Source: CAJQQY01 sp045106765 (GTDB taxonomy: Bacteria; Bacteroidota; Bacteroidia; Chitinophagales; Saprospiraceae). Taken from it: a stretch of DNA of 64,000 nt. The notes below the pieces were generated by a model, which worked only from the letters and a program-made list of their open reading frames with translations, was not told the DNA's origin and did not search any database. The stretch spans positions 1 to 64,000 of the forward strand of contig JBGCFD010000048.1 of NCBI GenBank assembly GCA_045106765.1, given 5' to 3'. Below are positions 45,897-53,756 of the stretch, piece after piece. Numbering within the stretch: the first letter of the stretch is position 1; each line of letters starts with the position of its first letter. The position numbers and the translations under genes are program-made.

Positions 45897-46587
45897 AATT
45901 ATATTTATTTTCAAAATGATGTAAAATACATTTATCAAAAGGAGCCCACGTAGCGGTTTTAACCCCTCCTGTTTTTAATGTTTGATTTGCCCAAGTATTA
46001 CAAGTTCGAAGCATATGATAAGAGCCATTTGCCTCATAAAAATTATCATCGAATCCATCATAACGACAACAATCAATCAGAAGTGCTTTCCCATTTTTAG
46101 TTTGAATATGGTCAAGGATATATTGTTCCATTTTCAATAATTGCGCTTTAGTCACTTTAGTTTTACGAATCATTTCCCCAGTTGTTGGTTTCTTTTTCAA
46201 AACAGTTATATGCATTGCCGTCGAGGAAGGAATTAAGGCAGCGGTTGCAGCAGTTTTTGCAGACAAATCCGCCCAAGTTGGTGTATCAAAATAAAAACCT
46301 TTGTCTCCCCAACCCATCGACAAATATTTCATCTCACTTCGGTTGGTTTTAAAATTCTCAAAACCCAAAGCCTTTTCCCAATCTAATTGTGCGTCAGAAA
46401 TTTCAAAACAAATATCTGTATGAACACCATTTGAAATAACATATAAATCTACCCCTGTTTCTGCAGGTTGAAAATTTCGATTAGCAGGAATAATCGTTAA
46501 AAGAAAAGTAAACAAAAAATATAGCGCAAAGAAGGCTAAAATTCCAAGGAAAGTTCTCCAGATAGTTTTCCCAATTTTTTTAATCAT
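45889..46587 (-). CDS. DUF2459 / TIGR02117-like membrane-anchored protein
   Basis: About 232 residues from the ATG at 46587 (an ATG at 46626 would add 13 residues). One N-terminal membrane helix (about 10-32, FLGILAFFALYFLFTFLL) with the rest outside the cytoplasm. The family signature is seen in DLYVISNGVHTDICFE near residue 50, SMGWGDKGFYFDTPTWADL near 90, and RTCNTWANQTLKTGGV near 205. The His and Cys in these motifs suggest an enzyme-like active site, a C39/NlpC-like hydrolase being a fair guess. Function in the family is not known. It is probably monocistronic or coupled to the 29-residue ORF. Confidence 0.8.
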   Translation of the reverse strand: MIKKIGKTIWRTFLGILAFFALYFLFTFLLTIIPANRNFQPAETGVDLYVISNGVHTDICFEISDAQLDWEKALGFENFKTNRSEMKYLSMGWGDKGFYFDTPTWADLSAKTAATAALIPSSTAMHITVLKKKPTTGEMIRKTKVTKAQLLKMEQYILDHIQTKNGKALLIDCCRYDGFDDNFYEANGSYHMLRTCNTWANQTLKTGGVKTATWAPFDKCILHHFENKYNYD

Positions 46588-47425
46588 AATAGTATGTTTT
46601 TCGTTTCCAAGAATAGAAATGAACAAAAGTAAGATAGCTTAGAGCATTTAATTTTCATTTAGCTCGCTAAACTTCAAATGAAATTAGCGTTAGCGTTAGC
46701 AAGAACCACAAATCATTGAATTTCAGTTAGTTAAATTTTTAAACATGCTCTTAAATGTAAGTTTATTTTGAAAAAAAAGAAGAGATAAAGCGTATAAAAA
46801 TGATCAAAATAAAATTTAAATCAATTTTTTCTAAAATTTAATATCTCAAAAAAACATAATATCTATAGGGTGTTCAGACGTTAATGAAAAAAAATATTTA
46901 ACTCACTAAAAAAAAGAGGTACACCTTTTTCTCTTTTCTACTTAATCAAAGAGTAAAACAAAAATTTTAGACTATAGATACAAATAATACATCAACAGCA
47001 TTTCTGTGAAAATAGAAGATTAGACAAACTTGGAATACTTAGTATTAATTGTAAGATTTAAAATTATATACTCGATACAAACATACTACAGAATTTAACA
47101 CACAGTATTTTAATTTTTTTTAATAAATATGGTTTTTTTCGATATTTCATTATATATATTAAAATATTTTGTTATTTTTGACAAATCAAATTATAATCGG
47201 GTATAATTTATATTTCTTATTAGAATTACGTTTTATCCTTCCCTTTAATAACACATATCATATCAAAACACCCATTCCATTTTTGTCTCAAAGCCATTTT
47301 TGAGAATCGAAGATTTAGTGAATTTTTAATTGCACTTATCCTCATTCTGAAAACAACTGTTTAAATTTTCTTTCATAGGAATTTTTCACAACCTATTTAC
47401 TAATTGTTATCAAACCCGATTGATT
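46588..47425. other. Long AT-rich intergenic region, no gene seen
   Basis: About 840 bases with no credible ORF. It carries a GTTAGC hexamer repeated three times (46684-46700) and a TAnnTTTG-like word TATTTTTG at 47173-47180, which could be the -7 element of the 47426 gene with a leader of about 240 bases. No strong hairpin is apparent. It could hold a regulatory leader or an unrecognised small RNA. Confidence 0.4.
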
Positions 47426-48109
47426 ATGAAAAAGCAATTTAATTTTGCTAGTGTTAAAGTTTTGATCATTTTTATTTTCTCCGTTGGCTTTGCAAGTTTG
47501 GCTACTGCCAAATGTGTTTATCTTAAACCTATGAATATTAAAAAAATGGGAATGGGATATATGCTTTCATGGGAAACAACTGAAGAGGCAGACATTCAAT
47601 CCTTTGTCATTCAACGATCTACTAATGGAATAGATTTCAAAAACGCTGGAGATGTAAAAGGTGCTGGCTATTCTACTAAAGTAACTTCATACCGATTTCT
47701 TGATCTAATACAAACAGGAACAAAGACTTGTTATAGATTGTTACACTATGCAACAGATGGTAGTTTTACCATTAGTGAAACTTTCTTTATGGAAGAAAAT
47801 AATAATTCAAATTTCACCGTCGCTTCTGTTAATAGTACCATCACTAATTCTGAATTGAATTTAACTATTGCTGCAAAGAGATCAATGACAGTAGACTTTG
47901 AAGTAATCAACAGAAGTGGTCGTATTGTAAAAAAAGGTTCTCAAAAAATGAATGCTGGAAGCAATTCTATTAATATCAATTGCAAAGCATTTTCAAAAGG
48001 AGCCTATAATGTAGTTTTGAGAAATGGAAGTAAAAATTCTAATATCACGATTAAAAAAGTTTCTGAAAGAGAAATGCCTCAACTAGAATATAGTGTTGTT
48101 AATCGATAA
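47426..48109 (+). CDS. Small secreted protein with T9SS-like C-terminal domain
   Basis: About 227 residues from the ATG at 47426. Signal peptide about 1-29 (ends SLATAK). Residues 35-110 form a fibronectin-III-like domain with KKMGMGYMLSWETTEEADIQ, FVIQRSTNGIDF and YRLLHYATDG; this is the FN3-type module often preceding T9SS tails. The C-terminal 75 residues match the type-A sorting pattern: a strand/loop DFEVINRSGRIVKKGSQ followed by FSKGAYNVVLRNG and a final Lys/Val strand, though a short polar tail of about 15 residues extends it. Probably a surface-exposed protein. It is followed by a strong terminator. Confidence 0.7.
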   Translation: MKKQFNFASVKVLIIFIFSVGFASLATAKCVYLKPMNIKKMGMGYMLSWETTEEADIQSFVIQRSTNGIDFKNAGDVKGAGYSTKVTSYRFLDLIQTGTKTCYRLLHYATDGSFTISETFFMEENNNSNFTVASVNSTITNSELNLTIAAKRSMTVDFEVINRSGRIVKKGSQKMNAGSNSININCKAFSKGAYNVVLRNGSKNSNITIKKVSEREMPQLEYSVVNR

Positions 48110-48129
48110 CAACTTCAAATAAATAAAAA

Positions 48130-48168
48130 GGAAAAGCTGTATTTACTTAATTGTAAATACAGCTTTTT
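48130..48168 (+). terminator. Intrinsic terminator after the 47426 gene
   Basis: AAAAGCTGTATTTAC pairs with GTAAATACAGCTTTT around a short TTAATT loop and is followed by T. It lies about 20 bases beyond the stop. Confidence 0.85.
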
Positions 48169-48227
48169 TCATTTCAGTCAAAAAACCTTAACTAAAATAT
48201 ATTCAACTTGCCAAATAATAGATTGAG

Positions 48228-48384
48228 GTTGTTTTAAAACATCTAGCTGATCTACGCAAAAAGCATTGTGGTTATCGGTCTGCAGCTTTTTTCGTCCTAC
48301 CCTGAAGGGGTTGAAATTCAAAAAGAGTTTCGCCAATAATCAAAAGTCTTTTCGCTCGGCTCCAGTAGACATTTTAAAACAACT
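48228..48384. mobile_element. Possible MITE-like element of about 157 bp
   Basis: Imperfect terminal inverted repeats: GTTGTTTTAAAACATCTA (about 48229-48246) and TAGACATTTTAAAACAAC (48366-48383) match at 16 of 18. The interior has a different base composition (CCTACCCTGAAGGGGTTG, CTTTTCGCTCGGCTCC) from its surroundings and codes for nothing recognised. There is no transposase. No target-site duplication was established. Confidence 0.4.
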
Positions 48385-48484
48385 ACACCACTTAAATATT
48401 ATTTTCACGATATTCCATTTATTTTATTATTTTGCTTTAAACACAAATATTTGAAATTTATTAGACTCAAAAACCCAAAAAATC

Positions 48485-49498
48485 ATGAAAAACATCATGC
48501 GCTTTTTTCTATTTGTTGTATTCTTATCTTTTTCATCATTATCTATGGCACAGCAAGAGTCATTAAGTTCATCTATTCCTTTTTTTGAAAAAAAAATCAA
48601 AAACTATCAACGATGGTTAGATACTGTTGGATTAGGACAAATCATTATGGTTGACTTTGTAAGACTTCAACCTGAAGATGATAAGACTTTAGAAATGGTT
48701 TTAAAGATGCGCACAACTAATTCAGATCTTGCTATTAATCAATGGCGTAGTTTAGAAAAAAATCATCCCCACCAAACTGGTTTTATTGAAAATCAACTTT
48801 TTAGAATGTTCTTACACATGATGGAGATAACAGGGGATCAAGGAAATATTCAAATTTATGTAAAAAATAAAAACGACCAATTAGATGCTTGCTTCTATAT
48901 TGGAATTTGGGAGGAATCCATTGGCATATTTAAATCTGAAAAAACATTGGGATGTAAATCCAAACCTATTCCTGATATTATATTAAATCCCATTAAAACA
49001 AGTAATTTAATAGAATGTGAAGAGGCTGAAATAATTACAAATCAAAATCCTTCTTCGAGTGAAGTATTTGATATTATAATAAATTTCATTCAAAAGAAAA
49101 TTATTGAAAATAAAAAATATTATAATGGAACTTGTTCAAATAGATCCCCCTATATAGAACGAGGAATAAGAAAAACAGATACTCATTTAATTTTTAGTAT
49201 TTCGGATTTATGTAGAGAGGTCTTACATGAAGAAGATAACTCAATGTTATGTAGTTTAAGTAATTTTTTTGGAAGCCCTTGTAATGATAAAGCAAGAGAA
49301 CGATTGACCTTCACTTTTGAATATATAAAATTTGAGGACAAAGTTAAGCTAAAGGGAATTATTGAAGGGAAATTTGGAAGCGGAACTTTTAAACCTCGAA
49401 CTGAAGGTTATATGGATATGGAGCCTGATTTCAATATTCATCTAGAAACATATGCAAATGAAATTTACAATCAACTTATTCAAATATTAAATCAATAA
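48485..49498 (+). CDS. Secreted protein of unknown function, partner of the EAD11-like gene
   Basis: 337 residues with a signal peptide (about 1-22, ending SMAQ). The mature protein is soluble; the first half has helical segments (SLEKNHPHQTGF, QLFRMFLHMMEITGD) and the second half has eight Cys in spaced pairs (TLGCKSKPI, LIECEEAE, NGTCSNRSPY, SDLCREVL, SMLCSLSNFFGSPC). The Cys content suggests disulfide bonds in an oxidising compartment. The next gene starts 6 bases after the stop, so the two form a tight operon. I do not recognise a family. The neighbouring EAD-like and caspase genes suggest a role in the same envelope process. Confidence 0.7.
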   Translation: MKNIMRFFLFVVFLSFSSLSMAQQESLSSSIPFFEKKIKNYQRWLDTVGLGQIIMVDFVRLQPEDDKTLEMVLKMRTTNSDLAINQWRSLEKNHPHQTGFIENQLFRMFLHMMEITGDQGNIQIYVKNKNDQLDACFYIGIWEESIGIFKSEKTLGCKSKPIPDIILNPIKTSNLIECEEAEIITNQNPSSSEVFDIIINFIQKKIIENKKYYNGTCSNRSPYIERGIRKTDTHLIFSISDLCREVLHEEDNSMLCSLSNFFGSPCNDKARERLTFTFEYIKFEDKVKLKGIIEGKFGSGTFKPRTEGYMDMEPDFNIHLETYANEIYNQLIQILNQ

Positions 49499-49504
49499 TT
49501 TTTC

Positions 49505-50206
49505 ATGCCAAAATCAAAAAATAAAATTTTAGAAATAATAGCTTCAGGTGAAACAAAAAAGGCAGTTGAAGCCACCTTGGAGTATGCTAAATGGAGTAAC
49601 GATAATATGACCTTAAATGGAGTTACAAACCTTAGTAATAGCATGAATAGCTTAATTGTACAGCAAAGACAAAACACTATCTCTTATGAAGAGTATGCTC
49701 GATTACACTCAAAAATAAATGTAAGTTTAATATCTTGGATAAATAATCTACCTGTAGATCCTCTACCTGAAAAAATAGAAAAACGCCTTGAAGCAAAAAC
49801 ATTCAAATGGAATATTTTTTACTGGTTGGTTGGAATTAAATTAGTTGTATTGTTATGGACGTTACAATTGTGGCAAACAGGAGGGTTTAGAAATGATGAA
49901 GCTTTGACTACCTTTTCGGCATTATTACCTGCTTTTATTACCTATGTTTCATTGATGCTCAAAGATATTTTTTCTAAGAATGATTCTCCATTGGATCAAG
50001 CAAAAAGATATGTTTCATCAAAAAAAATTTCAATGGCAAGAATTCTATTTGTAATGTATATGGTACTCCAATGTTGGGTTGTTTATATGAAAGTAATAGG
50101 ATATATTTCTTTTCCACAAATGAATTTGATGATCGCTGGAATTGAAAGTGTACTAGGTGGGTTTATAGGAATAGTAGTTTTATCTTTCTTCAGAAAAGAT
50201 GTTTAA
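49505..50206 (+). CDS. EAD11-like N-terminal domain fused to four membrane helices
   Basis: 233 residues. Residues about 5-85 resemble Effector-Associated Domain 11: ILEIIASGETKKAVEATLEY at the start, then a central helix and TISYEEYARLHSKINVSLI near 58-76, the Gly-x-x-Ser-x-Glu-Glu-Tyr and Asn-[IV] spacing used to identify the family. Residues 104-228 contain about four membrane helices (near 104-124, 134-153, 178-199, 206-228). Known EADs are adaptor domains coupling sensors to caspases, trypsins, kinases and nucleases in bacterial conflict systems. Here the adaptor is cytoplasmic and the helices would carry a signal across, or disrupt, the membrane. The EAD assignment is from pattern recall. 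Confidence 0.65.
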   Translation: MPKSKNKILEIIASGETKKAVEATLEYAKWSNDNMTLNGVTNLSNSMNSLIVQQRQNTISYEEYARLHSKINVSLISWINNLPVDPLPEKIEKRLEAKTFKWNIFYWLVGIKLVVLLWTLQLWQTGGFRNDEALTTFSALLPAFITYVSLMLKDIFSKNDSPLDQAKRYVSSKKISMARILFVMYMVLQCWVVYMKVIGYISFPQMNLMIAGIESVLGGFIGIVVLSFFRKDV

Positions 50207-50262
50207 TCAATTAAAAAAGCTACATAATTCAATAAAATGAATTATGTAGCTTTTTTAATTGA
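50207..50262. terminator. Perfect 25-bp bidirectional terminator between the two converging operons
   Basis: Arms 50207-50231 and 50238-50262 are exact reverse complements with a 6-base loop and A6/T6 tracts inside the arms. It begins directly after the TAA of the EAD11-like gene and ends 7 bases before the stop of the CsgG-like gene. It serves both strands. Confidence 0.92.
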
Positions 50263-50268
50263 TTACAA

Positions 50269-51192
50269 CTAATTTTTTAATATGTTATCAAAACCATCAA
50301 ACATTCCTGTTTTAAAATTTGGTTTGCATTTAAGAGTTACTTTATCTTCATTTAGTTTATAAATCTCAGATTTTCCTTTCACAACCTTACAAGCGATAAT
50401 TTGAGTACTTTTGTTAGTCGTCATTTTTAATTCGCCTACTTTATTTTCAATGACTTCCACTTGACCATCTCCTAAATCAATAGTTTCCTCTGTATATACA
50501 TTGAAGCGAGTTCCGTCTCGAAATTTAGCATTAGTTCTACATAGTACTAATTTTGCTTTACCTCTTTTTGATTCCATTCCCGCACTCAGGATAGTAACAG
50601 CTGGAGGAAAAACCTCATAAATAAAATCAGAAAATTCTTGTTCAAGATTTTTAAGCATTTTTGATTTAAAAGTACTGGAAGCATCACCTTTAGAAGTGTA
50701 TGTTCCTGTTCCTTGTGCTACAGTACTCGATTCCTTTAAATTAATAACCTTAGAATGTTTAACCTCACCTGTTTCAACAGAAACTAATTTAGCACCAATT
50801 GTAAGAGCCATCTCTATTTTCTGAGAAATCTTTCCTTTTACCGTAACATTTTTTTGAGATACATTATTACCTTGAAAAGAAAGTAACAATAGGTACTCTG
50901 CGCCTAATGAAACTCCTTGGGGAATAATCTCTCCATTTAAAAAATCTTCAGTTTCTTGTATACCTCGTTCTTTAAGAAGTTTCTTCCATTCTGCTCTTTC
51001 AACAGTTGTACACAATGATGTAGATTGAACTCCTGTCAATGCTGCTGACTCATAGGATGCAAGATCTCCATTTCTTAAACCAGCTGGATTATCACTATTA
51101 CCTAACGCAATTCCTTTTTTGTCTTGAGCAATTGCTTGAAAAGTCATCGAGATAAATAGTAGGATAAGAAGTTTAATTATTAATTTATTCAT
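50269..51192 (-). CDS. CsgG-like exported protein, last gene of the caspase operon
   Basis: 307 residues with a signal peptide (about 1-22, ending AIAQ). The segment ALTGVQSTSLCTTVERAEWKK (as in CsgG-type proteins: a secreted domain in which a variable factor ends in [FVT]-x-x-V-E-R-x-x-[LW]-x-x-L-L) followed by EYLLLLSFQG, then a strand run GKISQKIEMALTIGAKLVSV, is the pattern of the CsgG/LpoB-like fold. The C-terminal half (about 195-307) is an additional domain with Cys residues. Family members assemble at the outer membrane as secretion or envelope-assembly factors. It lies 46 bases after the preceding gene. Confidence 0.6.
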   Translation of the reverse strand: MNKLIIKLLILLFISMTFQAIAQDKKGIALGNSDNPAGLRNGDLASYESAALTGVQSTSLCTTVERAEWKKLLKERGIQETEDFLNGEIIPQGVSLGAEYLLLLSFQGNNVSQKNVTVKGKISQKIEMALTIGAKLVSVETGEVKHSKVINLKESSTVAQGTGTYTSKGDASSTFKSKMLKNLEQEFSDFIYEVFPPAVTILSAGMESKRGKAKLVLCRTNAKFRDGTRFNVYTEETIDLGDGQVEVIENKVGELKMTTNKSTQIIACKVVKGKSEIYKLNEDKVTLKCKPNFKTGMFDGFDNILKN

Positions 51193-51238
51193 TATTAGTT
51201 ATTATTTTTAAATGTTAGAAAAAGGAGTTTTTAATTTA

Positions 51239-52228
51239 TTAATTATTGCCATCAAATTCGATCTTAGATAAATTTATTGTCTTGGTCATATTACCCATAC
51301 TCTTGAATCTCTCTTTCTCCAATTCAAATTCATCCTGACGCATTTTCTTATATAATTCCATGTATTGCCTTTCTTGTTCATCAACCTTATCAGAAATTTG
51401 TTGCATCAATTGAATAGCTTCCTCTGCACAAGAAGCTTCAGGATCAATGTACCTCAGCATTTGCATTGCTTGTCTATAATCTTTACTTGTTATATACGTT
51501 CGAGCTTGGAATAAAAATTTTTTACAATTGTATTCAACAAAATCGGTATAGATATCAAGCATTTTAGCTCTTGCCTCATCATGGCATTTGACTTCATAAG
51601 GAATGGGCCAAAGCAAGAATATCGCTTCTCTATATTTTTTAAGCTTGGTAAGAGTCTCAGCTTCTTGAATTATTGTTCCACACATTTGATTGTAATATCG
51701 AACTACTTCTCCCCTAGCTTCTGTCAAAAATCGCTCATATTTACTATCTCGAACTCGGATATTTCGTAGCGCATTATTTATGGCTAGTCTTGGATTTTTT
51801 CCAGTCCCTTGATATTCTTTCGTAATGGATGCGTAAATAATATTTCCCTGTACCGATTGAATAAAAATAGATAAACTGATTGTAGCAGTATTTAGTTTTT
51901 CCATTCCTGTTTCAACAACATCTTCGTTTATTACTTCTAATTTAGGTTTACAAAGAATTCCAGTATTCAGATCACCCAATTCCATTTGGGAGGGGTCTTC
52001 TTCCTTATTCCTGACACAAGAAATTTTACATTCTTTACCATTTCTAGAGACAATACTTAATATTTTAGTAGCCAACTTCGATGTATAATCAAATCCCAAT
52101 GTCTTATTAGTCAAACTATCAGTAATATCTAAGTTGATAGTAATCCATTCACCAGGCTGCGTATCTTGCCCATTTAATTGAATAGAAAAAAATAATGTTA
52201 TAAAAATTAAATTATTTATTAATCGCAT
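51239..52228 (-). CDS. Exported protein with helical-repeat (TPR-like) C-terminus, caspase operon
   Basis: 329 residues, signal peptide about 1-20 (ending LNGQ). The N-terminal domain (25-165) is beta-rich (EWITINLDITDSL, ATISLSIFIQSVQGNIIYA) and similar in tone to the LPP20/CsgG-like domains of its neighbours. Residues about 185-320 are long helices with TLTKLKKYREAIFLLWPI and YITSKDYRQAMQMLRYI, two TPR-like pairs, then a charged coiled coil. Probably a scaffold in an envelope complex with the other exported proteins of the operon. It starts 18 bases after the DUF6175-like gene. Function unknown. Confidence 0.65.
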   Translation of the reverse strand: MRLINNLIFITLFFSIQLNGQDTQPGEWITINLDITDSLTNKTLGFDYTSKLATKILSIVSRNGKECKISCVRNKEEDPSQMELGDLNTGILCKPKLEVINEDVVETGMEKLNTATISLSIFIQSVQGNIIYASITKEYQGTGKNPRLAINNALRNIRVRDSKYERFLTEARGEVVRYYNQMCGTIIQEAETLTKLKKYREAIFLLWPIPYEVKCHDEARAKMLDIYTDFVEYNCKKFLFQARTYITSKDYRQAMQMLRYIDPEASCAEEAIQLMQQISDKVDEQERQYMELYKKMRQDEFELEKERFKSMGNMTKTINLSKIEFDGNN

Positions 52229-52246
52229 AATCTTAGTTTAATTGGA

Positions 52247-53197
52247 TTATCTAAAAGTGATATAAACAGTTCCTCCTCTGACATCCTCGATAGCATCTAG
52301 CCGATCTCCCATATCATTTTTTATTTTTCGACAATACTTTCTCAATGTTCTAGCAAATTTTGCTGTAGTTAAATTTCTCCCTCTTTCGTCTCGAAGTGGA
52401 ATTCGGAACTCATCAATAATTATTTCATTCTCAGTTGCGCCTTGAGAACTGTAAACATTTTTATAGGCATTGTCATCAACCCAATCATCAATAACATCTT
52501 TTAATAAATCTCCATCTTCTCCAACTTCATCATTAAATGTAATCTCTGCATCTGATGCTAAACCAAAAATTATTTTGATTGCTCTACCATCTTCAATCAT
52601 TTCATCAAATTTTTCTTGCATAGTATTTAGGAATTCTTCCAATATCAATATTTTAGTATCAGTACCATCTTGAGTTTCTTTTGTTCTCAAGGCCATCTCC
52701 AACAGTTTATCATATTTGTCAGTTCTCATCGTTGGACTAGAAATAGTTTTCCCACCTAGCTGTCTTCCTGTAAATGCATCGTAGCCTTTTATGTTTAGAC
52801 GAACACTATTTCGGCCTCCTCCCCCAGCTTGTTCAAGTGCTTCTACTTCTACATAAATATCCGCTCCAGAAGCTTCAATTAATTTCGACTTTAAATCACT
52901 TGAATTTAAATCCTTAAAAGCTGCATCTACTCTAGTTGCTTTAAGTTTAGCAACAAAATCTACGGTAGTAAATCCTCTGTCATTAAAGGCTTCTTGCACT
53001 TTAATAATAGCAACCCTTGTAGTAATACTAGAGTCTAACATAGTTCTCAAATCTTGGCCTTCTTTAGTAAATGGAATAACCATTATAGTTGGCTGAATTT
53101 GTTTAATTTCTTTACTTCCACTTTTTTGAGCAAAAAAAGGCAAACTACTGATTAATAAAAAAATTGATAAAAAAATTGTTTTTAATTGTTTGTTCAT
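52247..53197 (-). CDS. DUF6175-like exported protein, caspase operon
   Basis: 316 residues, signal peptide about 1-23 (ending FFAQ). The opening PTIMVIPFTKEGQDLRTMLD followed by TTRVAIIKVQEAFNDRGFTTVD and SGADIYVEVEALEQAGGG matches, from memory, the Bacteroidota family DUF6175. It has a mixed alpha/beta domain like the CsgG/LpoB fold. The C-terminal part, FRIPLRDERGRNLTTAKFAR to GGTVYITFR, is also conserved in type. It begins 11 bases after the small lipoprotein gene. Role unknown, likely envelope. The family name should be checked by a profile search. Confidence 0.6.
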   Translation of the reverse strand: MNKQLKTIFLSIFLLISSLPFFAQKSGSKEIKQIQPTIMVIPFTKEGQDLRTMLDSSITTRVAIIKVQEAFNDRGFTTVDFVAKLKATRVDAAFKDLNSSDLKSKLIEASGADIYVEVEALEQAGGGGRNSVRLNIKGYDAFTGRQLGGKTISSPTMRTDKYDKLLEMALRTKETQDGTDTKILILEEFLNTMQEKFDEMIEDGRAIKIIFGLASDAEITFNDEVGEDGDLLKDVIDDWVDDNAYKNVYSSQGATENEIIIDEFRIPLRDERGRNLTTAKFARTLRKYCRKIKNDMGDRLDAIEDVRGGTVYITFR

Positions 53198-53208
53198 AAT
53201 GGTTCTTT

Positions 53209-53685
53209 TTAAAGTCCAAATTTTCTAATAATATTATTTTGTTCTAAATGACGTCTTAATAATTTATAATTGATGGTAAAAGTCTGCTTCACTATACGAC
53301 TTTTTTTTGTATCTCCTTTCCCAAGTAGTTCGGTTACCTCTTGGTTAGTCACAAATTGTAAGTATCCATTTTCTTCAAAAAGGGTTTTAAAATATTTAGG
53401 ATTAGCTCTTCGGGCTTTGGTCTCATCATTGATCAATGGATTTTTCAAGGCAGAAAAACCTGGTAAGCCTTTAAATAAAATAGTATTGAAAGCTGTTTGA
53501 AATGCATTCTTTTTAGCTACTTTATCATCCTTCCCATATCCTACTGATTGTATTGAAATTAATCCAGAGCTTGGATTACTTAAATATTTTACTTCAGCAG
53601 TTAGTGGGACAGAGGAAGTTGTTTTGCAGGAAATAAAAATTAAAAGGAAGAAACTCCCTATTAAGATTGGGGTTATTTTTTTCAT
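53209..53685 (-). CDS. Small LPP20-like lipoprotein, caspase operon
   Basis: 158 residues with lipobox LIFISC at about residue 20, so lipid-anchored. The segment SIQSVGYGKDDKVAKKNAFQTAF is the LPP20-type core motif (V-G-x-G-x-x-x-x-A-x-x-x-A), after which TFTINYKLLRRHLEQNNI ends the protein. LPP20 and CsgG-like proteins are often found together in Bacteroidota. It lies 71 bases after the caspase gene and 11 before the DUF6175-like gene, so it is part of the same operon. Confidence 0.6.
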   Translation of the reverse strand: MKKITPILIGSFFLLIFISCKTTSSVPLTAEVKYLSNPSSGLISIQSVGYGKDDKVAKKNAFQTAFNTILFKGLPGFSALKNPLINDETKARRANPKYFKTLFEENGYLQFVTNQEVTELLGKGDTKKSRIVKQTFTINYKLLRRHLEQNNIIRKFGL

Positions 53686-53756
53686 TGGTTACATCTTTAT
53701 GAAAGTTAAAAATTGATTGAATTACATTTTTTTATTTTTAAGAAAAAACATACAAG

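Noticed and set aside
48266..48454. 62-codon plus-strand ORF
   Set aside because: It lies across the MITE-like element, has no signal of selection, and its composition is typical of translated intergenic repeat.
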